Shown here: piece by piece, positions 54,824-64,000 of the stretch | How the letters are laid out: every line of letters begins with the position of its first letter | Numbering within the stretch: the first letter of the stretch is position 1 | From: Botryosphaeria dothidea | Lineage: Eukaryota > Ascomycota > Dothideomycetes > Botryosphaeriales > Botryosphaeriaceae | Assembly: GCA_011503125.2 (NCBI GenBank) | Contig: WWBZ02000016.1 | Location: forward strand, 2,356,001 to 2,420,000 | Reading direction: 5' to 3' | DNA: 64,000 bases | Made by a program: the position numbers and the translations under genes | The notes under the pieces: model-generated | What the model was told of the DNA's origin: nothing | The model's database searches: none | What the model saw: the letters and a program-made list of their open reading frames with translations, nothing else

Positions 54824-57398
54824 CCCCCGAAGCCGACCGATCCGGAAACTCTCGAATATGCATAGGTACTGGGATGATTCTCGGTCGGGTACGAGGTGTA
54901 TGCGCTCTCCCTTGTTGTTTCGTCCATGTTCAAGCCGGAAGCGCTTCTTTGTGCAACGTGCTCATCCATGCCGCTTGAATAGAGGGGAATTCTGGTGCCG
55001 CTGAGTCCAGTCTGTGTTACACACCTGAGAAACGGATTGGAATGGAGACCGAGATGTATACCGGAATGACAGCGAGCGTCGCAGCGATTGACCGAATGCC
55101 CCCAACACTTTCTGAACCGCAACGAAAAGCGCAGGTGAAAAAGAAAGACGGAGAGCTGATCTACTTGGACCGATGGCCAAACGAACCACCTTTTAGCTTG
55201 TACTTCAACGGTCGGACGGTGCGTGTCCCAAGCAGCGGGAAAGGTAGTACCGACTGCATGCAGGGAGTCACGACGTTCCCCGCCTCTTAACACTCACACC
55301 TCACTGTAGCGGCCACAGACCCCCAACCCTCATGTTATCAATTCTGGGAAAGAAACAGATCATTCTGCTGGAAAAATTCTTCGTGACTTTGACATCGAGC
55401 CTGGGACTGGGTATTAACAGCTTCGGACTCGAGGTCTCTGATACCCTTGGCATCGAGCCACCGCATTAGCGTTGTGACCGCCCTAATGAGCGGCACGGGA
55501 CGATGAAACGAGTACCGTGCGCGAAGATGGAGTCAAAGTACTTTAGACTCCTCTCGACCATCCCGTCAAAAAGGGTTGATGCGTACACAGCCCAAGGCTC
55601 CCGGCGTGGCCCGCGCTGAAGGCAAGGGGTAACGGTAGCAATTTCTTGTCGGGGACCAGTTGGTGCTTTGATCAGTCCTGTATGAAAGCCGCTGGCCAAT
55701 GCTTTCGATTGTCTCGTATTTCGCAGAGAGGTCCTTCAAGGTTTGACAGGGTTGTACAAGTGATTCCGACAGGATTATGTCCCATTCGGAGAGCTCTGAA
55801 AGCCGGTGTTCTGGTCTCAATAGTCAATTGATGCACACCGGCATTCTCCACCGCATTTAATGCCTCCTGTAGAGATTCCGTCCGGGGAACGTGAACCACG
55901 CCAGTAACCACTTGGTGCGCGATTCTGATATAAAATCAGCCATTGATACCGTGGAGTTGTTTACAGTGAACGACGGCAGCAGGAGAAACGAACGGCAAGA
56001 GAGTTCTACAAGAGGGAAAAAACGCAGAGCCAGAAGCTTCTTTCTGTCCGTGCAGGTACAATGGGATGAGCTTTTCGTCACGGAGGAGACAGAGCGGGGC
56101 AGCTGTGGGGTCAGCGAATTTTTTCGACTCAAAAATCGACGCAAGGGGCAGGACAGGCCGCAACAGGCTGCTTCATGAATGATAATGAGAAGAGGGACTG
56201 AGGCTTGTTTATGCATGAGTAGTTGTCGAAGTGGCACTGCTACAGCCTGAAATGGCGTTACAGGCTACTGTGTTATCGCTTCTGCACCCAGATACTCATT
56301 ATTGATAGATTTCGCGACACCGCCTCGTGTATTGTTGTTTTGTTGTTGAGGAATGTGCGATGGAGCGCACGTGTGGCTTCCCCGCTCTTGACTAAGCAGA
56401 GGTGAATCAGGCTCTTCCCACAACCCCACTACCACTCGTCGGCTGAACGAAGCAATCCGTGGTCGACGGGATTTGCGAGACCGTCTTTCCCTACATACTG
56501 CTGAATAAAACAAAGCCTCTGTTCTTTCCTCCCCTCAGAAAGCTTGACTGCCCACCGCTCAGCCCTCCTGCGCCGTCCCCGAGAGTCGATTGTCATGTCC
56601 TGCTTTACGAGAGACTTCGAACAGCGCACTATACAATCAGAGCCTAAGCTGTTCTGATAATACAAGTAAAGACTTGCGGGGGTGCTGCGCTATAGTGTCG
56701 AGGGTTGGCTGTCCGGTATACGCCTGGTGCATAGCTTGCATCAGGCTGGGTACATCGTGAAGGATAGCCAACGGGATAACTGCTGCGATTGCAGCTAAGG
56801 CCATTACATGCAGAATCCATACGACGGAATCAGCCTTGCAATGAGTTACAGCCGCCGGCAATCAACACTTGCCATGACGTGAGCCAGTCAGCCTTTTCCA
56901 TGTGGCCGGCAACAGGCCGTTTACTGTGATCTTGGTAGTACGGCAGCTAAAGTTCAGCCTCCACGTGCCCCCAGAAAGTAGGTTCGTGGCGCTCACTATC
57001 GGCTCTTGTTGTGCGGTAAGGCGTTTTTTCATGCCGAAGGCAGATTTCGAGAGGCTTGGCCGATGGTTGCCTGCTCGCAAGCTACCTACATATGCACCTC
57101 CACACCTTCACCGCCCTTCACGCAATTTGGGCGCAGCAAATCATAGGACCTCTCAACTTGTTTTTCAATCATCGATGCACAGCCAGCCTCATCTACTTTG
57201 CCTTGCCTTCCCAATTTTTTCCTGTTCTATCGGCACAGCCACCCATGCTGTGCACCGATCGGTCAAGCATGGTCCGAAGGACTTAAAGCCAGCTTTTTCC
57301 CTGTCCAAAATCCTATCGAGTGATTTTTCAATCAGACGTCCCGCAATCATTCTGTCTTTTCCGTGTTGCTTGCAGGTATATTTTGTGCCTACAAAACC
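54824..57398. other. 2.6 kb gap with coding-like fragments
   Basis: Reverse-strand fragments at 55.47-55.93 kb lie in different frames: VVTGVVHVPRTESLQEALNA, LSELSEWDIILSESLVQPC and TLFDGMVERSLKYFDSIFA. These look like a decayed or unrecognised spliced gene. A plus-strand 82-codon ORF at 55042-55290 (KKKDGELIYLDRWPNEPPF) is possible but unsupported. The remainder is AT/CT-rich with nothing recognised. Confidence 0.35.
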
Positions 57399-57935
57399 AT
57401 GAGCTCCATAGAGGAGGTATCGCCGGGCCGCAATTGCGATGGCTCCTCTCATGTACGTTCTGTTATTCGTTGCCCGCTTTCGACACTCCTAACTGAAAGG
57501 CTATAGAACATGAGCGAAGCATATGTGAGAGATGTTAAATTCGTCCGCATCCACGATGATGGTTCAGAGAAGTTATCAGAGCCGGCAACCGCTTTCTTCG
57601 ACATGGAAAACACCGAGACAGACATGATCACTACGACTTTCGTTACGAATGAACGCCTTGAACCGGTTAAGAAGTATGAGGAGAGAGATGTTCGAACCAT
57701 TACATCGCCACTGAGCACCAATCCCGTTCGAATAGTGGGCGAAGTCGAAGCCCGTTGGCGTGGGTTCAACGCTCTTCGTGAAGGCCAGGCGCTCTTCCTG
57801 GGCCGCAAGTTCTACCAGTGCCGTCTTCTCATCATCGAAGTTGAAGGAGAGGCGCTTTTTGATGCCTGTTTCTGTTCGAAAACAATACAAAAGCTCGGAC
57901 TCGGCGAGAAACCATCACTCTCATCACTGATATGA
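57399..57935 (+). CDS. Retropepsin-like protein lacking the catalytic triplet (member B3)
   Basis: Exons 57399..57452 and 57507..57935, joined in phase 0 across GTACGT and CTATAG with a CTAACTGA branch, give 160 aa. After SEAYVRDVKFVRIHDD the active-site loop reads AFFDMENTETDMITTTF where B1 and B2 have D-T-G. RIVGEVEARWRG aligns with B1 LEILGEVTLRWKG and B2 KIIGVVKNQRWRG. FDACFCSKTIQKLGL aligns with B2 YDAIFSSKTM and with A3 FDVLLGRKT. The fold pattern is kept while catalytic residues are lost, so this is probably a non-enzymatic paralogue. Membership rests on motif alignment by eye and needs profile confirmation. Confidence 0.6.
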
Positions 57936-59163
57936 GATCCCCAAAGCTGCTCAGTCGTTCAAGAGAGACACTTTGACGGCATCTCACACCACCGGTAACC
58001 TTTGTCCCGTTTATCTCTATGTTGCCAACTCTTCAATTTTTTTTTTGACTGTACCTCGTGTCCTCCATTGATGTCTCTTTCTTCCGTAGCTTTGTTCCAT
58101 AGTTTTTATCTACATACGGCCAAGTCTGTTGGGAGGTCATTACAGTAACAATGACCTACCTTCTAAATCTGCACTGCGTGCTGGTATTGGGAAAGTGATG
58201 TGGTGAAATTCTTGCCGGTGCCGGATGTTGATGCAGACTTAGAAGCTATTGAGCGTGTTTTGATGCACTGGATGGGAAATATGCATTTGAAAGAAATATA
58301 ACAGATACCGCGTTGTTGCCATGAGAGATAAATGTTAACAATGATGTCTCGAAGTGAAGAAAGAGACCAAGGGTTTTATCCGTATTTTCGTGGTGTGGTA
58401 GGTGATATGGCATTTGTGCAGGGAAGAGGAGCATTGTCGGAGGAAAGCGGGAGCCCCGTGGGCCACCCAGCCGTGCGTATCGTGTCGTGGTACCGGTCCC
58501 AATATATAAGAAAGACTCGCAAGTCCATAGTCCCGCCTTAATCACGACTCGTGAGCCTCACTCATAAATTTCGAATACTTAGAGGCGTCCCTATCCATTT
58601 GCTAGTACACACAACGCAGGCACGCGTCGGCCACTCTAGCCACACGCTCGAGCGCACGCCACAGCATCCAGGGACTGTCATTAGGCCGACGCGTGCCGAG
58701 AAACGCTGCCGCATTATTGGTCCGTCTATTTTTTGACCGCCTTCTGACGTCGAGCTCCGGCCCAACGCTGGATAAGGATAAACAGCTCGAGCTTCACACG
58801 GCCTCCACGCTCTGCATTCACGCCCCACTGATCCGCCCTTTCGCGGGGGATCCCTCGCCGACGCAATCCTCGAGCTCTATCGCTTCCTCAGACCCGTCAT
58901 CACACGCTTTTCGATTCGGAGCATCGGCTGCTCTCGTCTGCCGCACGCGCTGTTCTTCACCGCCGCTCCGGCCTCCGTCTTTCTCCCGCCCACGCTGCCA
59001 CCTCCCGCCCGACTGCCGCAAATCCTCCACAATCGCGCCGCAAGCTTGCTGTCGCAGACCGACCGACAGCCCGAGCCACGGCAGCTACCCACAACGCCCT
59101 TGGTGGCGCACAACTACGCCATCGTGTCGCGCTTAGTGGTCGTTCGCCCGCATTGCTGCACGC
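57936..59163. other. Gap between members B3 and B2
   Basis: About 1.2 kb. A TATATAAG at about 58502-58509 could serve a transcript reaching the B2 gene. GC-rich frames at 58.7-59.2 kb are open on both strands without domains and are probably the B2 leader. Confidence 0.5.
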
Positions 59164-60085
59164 ATGGCCCACAGGGAGCCAACAAACCGGAGCGATGGCG
59201 CTTTAGACGATATTCAAGCTGGCTTGTCGGCGAATGATGTCGTCTCTCCTCAAGAGGATGCCCCTCGCGCTTCAGAGACCGACCATCTCCTCGCCGGCGA
59301 TCCGTCTAATCTGCAGCTCGCTGACGAGCAGATCGCCGCTTCACACTTTGTCCGGAATCCATGCCCTCGCTGCAATCATCCACAAGTGCGCCTACCTCGC
59401 GAGCGGACCCGAGACCACACTGCTAACTATGTACTTTGTAGGAGGACTGGCAAAGAGATGTCCACTTCGCCGTTAAAGACGACCACAACGCCGAGCATAA
59501 AGTACTCGCTGGAGCACTATTCGACACCGGCACCGAAGTCGACAACTTCCTATCGGCCGATTTTGTCAGAGAAGCCGGTATACAGTTCCAGCGCTGCACA
59601 GACGTCAAGGAGACACAATCATGGTGGAAGCGGCTTCTCTCAAAGCTGCGCGGGAAGCATTCTCGGCTTACACATCGTACCGTCGACAGACGCCCGATCA
59701 AGATCATCGGCGTGGTCAAGAATCAGCGTTGGCGCGGCCTGGAGGAAGCACGCTGTACCAAGGGGGTAAGCTTCACGCCGCAGTACTTGACGAGCGACTT
59801 CTTCGTCGCTGAGAATTTGGCGTACGATGCCATATTCAGTTCAAAGACCATGAATCATCATCGCCTAAGGGGTAATTGTACACAAGTGGCGGCTTTCTAT
59901 GGCCAGATGCCAGATCCCACTAAGGGTAAGTCCTCCTCTCCGACTTACTTCAAGTGGTTTCCCTGACGCCAACGCCCGTAGACCCCGAGGCCTACAAGAG
60001 GTGGAAAGAGGAAAAGAAGAAACAGGAACGTATTCAGCGGGAACAGGAGCAAGACAAACAGCGCAAGAACTCCTCGAATAAATGA
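59164..60085 (+). CDS. Retropepsin-like protein with intact DTG (member B2)
   Basis: Exons 59164..59385, 59442..59925 and 59982..60085, joined by two 56-nt introns in phase, give 269 aa. The N-terminal ~75 residues are acidic and disordered, ending HFVRNPCPRCNHPQ with a CxxC pair. The domain begins DWQRDVHFAVKDD and LAGALFDTGTEVDNFLSADF (canonical D-T-G-T). IKIIGVVKNQRWRG follows a ~30-residue basic insertion. ENLAYDAIFSSKTMNHH is the second motif, with the usual Gly replaced by Ser. The last exon encodes a highly charged tail (AYKRWKEEKKKQERIQREQ), like the tail proposed for B1. No signal peptide, membrane segment or retroelement domain. Activity is plausible but unproven. Confidence 0.75.
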
Positions 60086-60969
60086 TGCGCCGCCGATCAA
60101 CTCACAACAAAACTGTCTGGCAGGAGATGACAAGGAGCTCACCCTGAATTTTTTCTTCAATGCAGCCTCCAAGAACTCGCTTTCCCGAGCGACAAAGTAC
60201 CTCGGTCTCTCTCAAAGTCTCTTGAATTTCTTCATAAATCTACCCCCACCCAACCACCATACACATACACATATATCTTTTGTACAGATGCGGTAAATTT
60301 TTGGCGCATATCGCGGTGGAGTTTCACGAGAACGAAGTCACGGGAAAATTGTTACGATCACGCATTGTATTGCATTTCATGGAGTTTCGAGGTTGGTTTT
60401 CGTCTCCTTTTTCTTTACGCCCTTTTCGGTCTATCTGCTTTATCTGGTTTCCAGCTTGGTGTTTGATCACGCATTTGCAGGATGGTGCCGATTTCCTTGG
60501 TTTATGAAGAGCGAGATACCAGTCATGATTTCGAAGGACTTGTAGGTCAAGGTATTTGGAAATATGAGAAAAATCAGCGGGGGATTTCCACACCATATTC
60601 CAATTTTGCACTCATGTTTGAATCATTCGCAGAGGAGCTATACAGGCATTCATAGACGGGAACGGAGAAAGCTTTTAACCGTTAGTACCATGGGAGGTAA
60701 CCTAGACGTGGACTTTGTCAAAACCTCCATACGATGATGTATAGACTTGTGCTTCAATTCCCTCCAAAGGCAGTGGGGAGTACCTGATGTTACGGACGCA
60801 ACGCTAAGGTTTTGCTTGAGAACAAGCAAGTGGAGGATAAACCAGATACACTTTCAAGTTCAGTGAGGCACTCAAATTTCCCATCTGGTAAGATTTTCCT
60901 CTGGCGGAAGACGGCCCCATTTTCTCCAGCTCGTGAACACAGCCGCCCGCCACGGACCTCTTGTGTCTC
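60086..60969. other. Convergent gap between members B2 and A2
   Basis: About 880 bp, AT-rich, no supported gene. Small antisense frames at 60.3-60.6 kb lack domains. Confidence 0.55.
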
Positions 60970-61374
60970 TCAGTGCCCATCCAACCCACTTTCCCTCGCT
61001 AGCTTCCTCCCAACGAGTAGGTCAAACGGTGGATCCTCCTGCGCCGTGACCCCGAAGCGCCCTGAATGCAGTGCGGCACCGCCGATCCGCTTCCTCCTGC
61101 TCTGCTCGCACACGCTCCACTCGATGTCCACGAACCCTTGCACCTCGACGTCGTTTCCGTGCAACCGTAGCGTCGAGGGCCCCCGCTGGACGTCCATGCC
61201 GAGCACCTCCGTGATGAGCTTGGCAGATGCGAGATTCACGTCCTCGTTGTCGCTCCTGGCGGGATGCCACATGACGGCGAGTTTCTGGATGGTCTTGCCG
61301 GAGGGCTGGCGGACGCGGATGGCCACGTTCGCGGTGCGGTCCTGTCCTTCCTGGCGAGGTGTCTGTTGCGCCAT
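60970..61374 (-). CDS. Retropepsin-like domain protein, subfamily A (member A2)
   Basis: Single exon, 134 aa from MAQQTPRQEG; an upstream in-frame start at 61431 would add 19 residues. Shared subfamily pattern: ANVAIRVRQPSGKTIQKL, then NEDVNLASAKLITEVLGMD, VEVQGFVDIEW, and QEDPPFDLLVGRK. Where retropepsins carry D-T-G-S before D-x-N-L, this protein has S-D-N-E, so the catalytic Asp is absent from the expected position. LLVGRK keeps the second-motif glycine. There is no targeting signal. Same strand and nearly the same length as A1 and A3, which supports descent by local duplication followed by divergence. Confidence 0.7.
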   Translation of the reverse strand: MAQQTPRQEGQDRTANVAIRVRQPSGKTIQKLAVMWHPARSDNEDVNLASAKLITEVLGMDVQRGPSTLRLHGNDVEVQGFVDIEWSVCEQSRRKRIGGAALHSGRFGVTAQEDPPFDLLVGRKLARESGLDGH

Positions 61375-63083
61375 AGCCGTGTTCTCAGTGTCTCGCTTCT
61401 TTATCACTTTCCTTCCCTTCAACACACACACGTACGTTCTTCGCGCGGCAGGGCTTCTTTCCGAAGCACATCGTTGTCTTTCTCAAGGACCGGGCCCTCG
61501 AACAATAGACAAAGTATGGGCGCGACGCCTACTCTGCACTTTAAATCTCGTGGCGGATAGGGCCGCCGAAGAGCGGTGTATGCGCTGTCCGTCAAATCAT
61601 ACAAGCAATCAGAGAGACCAGTCCCTCAATTCCTCCTTTCAAACAATCTGAACGAATGGCTGTGGACGAGGGAAAACAAAACGACGTTCGGGGCGTACCG
61701 AGGAAGAGCAAATTGACGGAAAATGTGGGAGCCTGCCTGTTTGTAGCTGGTGCCTCGGAGCGGGATCTACGTCAGGTTTGCGGGTACAAGCGCTTTCGAA
61801 GTAGTTAAACTTTTGTTCTTCCCAGCGCTTTGGGTCCTCTGGCGGGGGTTTAGGACAAGGTCTGTTTCGATCAGACGAGAAGAGCAGATTGCACAGTCCT
61901 TCCATCTCTTTTCTTTGCCATCTTATATTGCCTTTTTTCTTTTGCTTGTTGAATCTCTGTTCCAGGTTCGGCGAATACCTGCAAGGTCGAATTTTGATGC
62001 CCTGGGCATCACCTCAATGTAACACAATGGAAAGCGTTTCTGCCCAGGGTCTTAAAAGGGCATTTATCCTATTTTTATTTACCAGCCAAATAAAACGTTC
62101 ATCGGCAGATTGGATCGACATCGCGAACATTCCACCTGCAAGTGAGCCTGAGGAGCCAGAAAACTCACCGGTCAGCCTTGCTTGGGCGCGAAGCCGGTAC
62201 GGCCCGAGCCACGTTTTTGTATTCGTGTCCGCCGTGAGCGTTCACTCTGCACCCGGCCGTTTTCTGAGTCTCTCTTGGCTCCACGGAGTCCCTTCCACGT
62301 ACTTCTCGTGCCACGACGCCCAGCGGGTGAGGGGACGTCGGGTGCGCATGCGGTGGATGGTTGGAGTTGTGGCGATTCGCGATTAGTCAATGACTCGGTC
62401 TTGCATCAGATTAGTGCCAGCCCCCGCAGCTGTGGCATCTACCCAAACCCGTGCGTCATGGTGTTCACGCCAGCCCGAAGCACTGAAGATAATGGGGGAA
62501 GAATCTTGAGCTGTTCCGGTCAACGTTTCTGCTTGTGTCGAGGTTACATTAAATGATGTGTTACTTTTTTTTTCCTGATGGAAATAATTCGAGGCGTAGG
62601 TGAAACTGTACTCCACTTCAGGTTCAGAGATACCTGTAAGAGCAGAGTATCACGGGTTTGAAGCAGATTGCTGGATCAGTAAGGTTTGTGAGAGAAAAGC
62701 AGGGAAAAACGGATCCGTGTGCAATTTGTGAAAGTCCTGTCAAACCCCCGCATTTCATAGGTGATTATGTAGTCAATGTAGAGTAACGTATTGGATGCAC
62801 TTGATACCACTGCCTCCCAATGTAGCCCTCTCCAACGTAATCCTTCGTGTTAAGAAATAAACGCCTCGGGTCGAATTGCCCCGCGGTGGTGTGACAGCCT
62901 CAGTGCCCGTCGGCCAAGAGAGAATCCGGGTGCAGAGGGATGGTGTGAATGGCGCAGTGTGCTGCTGCAAATGATCGTAATCGATAGGCCGAGGTAGTTG
63001 CGGGTATTGTGTGCTGTAATCAAAGACAGTCCTCGCAGTCGTGAGATCGTTATTCGTATAAGCTGGAATCCTTGTGTCGTGTC
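61375..63083. other. 1.7 kb gap between A2 and A3
   Basis: No supported gene. Reverse-strand DNA near 62.17-62.62 kb contains coding-like stretches (a frame with RWASWHEKYVEGTPWSQ) interrupted by a stop. Plus-strand frames over the same DNA are equally open, so nothing is called. Confidence 0.4.
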
Positions 63084-63503
63084 CTACGCAAGACCGCATT
63101 CGATGGCAGTCTTTCGACCCAGCAGGACATCGAAAGGTGGGTCGTATTGGGAGATGACGACAAAGCGCGTGGTTCGTCTTTTGCTGGATCTTTCGAATCC
63201 CCATTCCAGATCCACGTGACCCTGCGTGTCAAGCATTCTACCTTGGAAGGGTATTTTCCGGCCGGACTGAGTCTTCTCATCTGTCTGTATGTCCAGATGT
63301 AGAACCTCTCGTACGAGCTTCGGAGAGATGAGATTTGCGTCATCATTGCCACCGGGGTACCAGAGGACGGCAAGCTTTGGGATTTTCTTCCCAGCATGGT
63401 TGAATATGTAGATGCATATCGTCTCGACGACCTCCTCGTTTGACTTCGACTGCAGGCGACAGATGTCAGCAGCTGCACACGCCGGAGCAAAGAGATATGT
63501 CAT
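63084..63503 (-). CDS. Retropepsin-like domain protein, subfamily A (member A3)
   Basis: Single exon, 139 aa from the ATG at 63503 (MTYLFAPACAAADI); the frame is open a little further to a GTG, and an upstream exon is possible. The domain has ETICIYIFNHAGKKIPKL, AVLWYPGGNDDANLISPKL, VREVLHLDIQ, then DTQGHVDLEWGFE and DPPFDVLLGRKTAIECGLA. The position of the catalytic D-T-G is G-G-N. The N-L-I-S loop, the Q-G-H-V-D-L-x-W strand and the L-L-G-R-K motif match real retropepsins closely, so loss of activity with fold retention is the simplest reading. Closest relatives in the window are A2, then A1. Confidence 0.7.
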   Translation of the reverse strand: MTYLFAPACAAADICRLQSKSNEEVVETICIYIFNHAGKKIPKLAVLWYPGGNDDANLISPKLVREVLHLDIQTDEKTQSGRKIPFQGRMLDTQGHVDLEWGFERSSKRRTTRFVVISQYDPPFDVLLGRKTAIECGLA

Positions 63504-64000
63504 CGGACTTGAAAGTTGCACAGAAACGTCTCCTCAGCGCCCTGTGCGCGACCGCTGAAAATCATCCTCAGCACCTACCAAATGACCGTGTCTTTGCGGA
63601 CGAAGCAAGCCCAAGCACATTTGTAACCTCTTGATGGGCAGTGGCCGATAAGACGGATGTTGGGCGCTAGGTGGTGTGGAAGCTTTCGCACGGACGAGTG
63701 AAGAAACGAGGCTGAAAGGCAAGTGCAGAGGGGTGGACCGGTGTAGGTATTTGACGCATACCTAGCCGAGAGTGGCTGGTGATTATCTGTTCCATCTTCG
63801 GTACCCCACCAAAGCTACGCACACCAGCCTTCCCGCAAGCCTGTTCATGCATGCTAGCCACCTCTCCGGCCTTTTCAACAACGAACGCCTCACAGGCCTC
63901 GACTATGGACGACGAACACCACATTGCGCCAATTCATCAGACCTTCCGTGATACCCTGCTGCCTTAGCAGATACTGCATCCGTGCTCGCCAAGCTTACTC
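63504..64000. other. Window end, upstream of A3
   Basis: A reverse-strand frame at 63924-63667 (start SSSIVEACEAFVVEKAGEV) has a GTATGC donor-like site after SHSRLG. It could be a 5' exon of A3, but no acceptor giving a continuous frame was found. Otherwise nothing seen. Confidence 0.3.

Noticed and set aside
55042..55290. 82-codon plus-strand ORF with a plausible ATG
   Set aside because: Partly coding-like, but no domain, no splice partners and no similarity to the neighbouring families; not enough support to call a gene.
62172..62616. Reverse-strand fragments with RWASWHEKYVEG
   Set aside because: Interrupted by a stop and overlapped by equally open plus-strand frames; no consistent model could be built.

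Overview
The window is fungal nuclear DNA, most likely from a filamentous ascomycete (Pezizomycotina). The genes are split by many short introns, mostly 45-110 nt, with GTRNGY donors, CTRAY-like branch points and CAG/TAG acceptors. The proteins are typical of that group: a NUFIP-domain protein, a She3-type coiled coil, Kre9/Knh1-like GPI proteins, a DUF6594 membrane protein and F-box/LRR proteins. Species or order cannot be fixed from the sequence. No tRNA, rRNA, CRISPR array or complete transposon was found. Exon coordinates were worked out by hand from splice signals and reading frame.

Region 1 (1-17.5 kb) is a dense housekeeping block. It holds the 3' part of a 2-oxoglutarate/Fe(II) oxygenase gene, valyl-tRNA synthetase, the casein kinase 2 catalytic subunit, RNase P subunit Rpp1, Rex1-type RNA exonuclease, a NUFIP/Rsa1-type snoRNP factor, Pol III subunit Rpc25 and a small unnamed CxxC protein. 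Six of these act on tRNA or other small RNAs (Pol III transcription, 5' and 3' processing, snoRNP assembly, aminoacylation) or regulate Pol III. The block is interrupted at 8-10.4 kb by decayed or truncated accessory coding sequence.

Region 2 (17.5-29 kb) is gene-poor DNA, then a seven-exon phosphoinositide phospholipase C gene (reverse strand) divergent from a small cupin gene. Region 3 (29-45.8 kb) has a She3-like coiled-coil gene, a SET/MYND protein, a proline-rich unknown, two related Kre9/Knh1-like GPI-anchored wall proteins, a possible unknown ORF near 42 kb and an F-box/LRR-like gene. These are separated by long non-coding stretches with microsatellites. Region 4 (45.8-50.6 kb) is an accessory tract with an F-box pseudogene, an intact alpha/beta hydrolase gene and further coding debris.

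Region 5 (51-63.6 kb) is the most unusual. Six small, divergent, single-domain retropepsin-like (aspartic-protease-fold) genes lie within about 12.4 kb, with a three-helix DUF6594 membrane protein among them. No reverse transcriptase, integrase or LTR is visible. Two of the six keep a canonical D-T-G catalytic triplet. The other four have lost or altered it but keep the rest of the fold-type motifs. This looks like a locally expanded, non-retroelement family of proteases and pseudo-proteases and is the best candidate here for an undescribed system.
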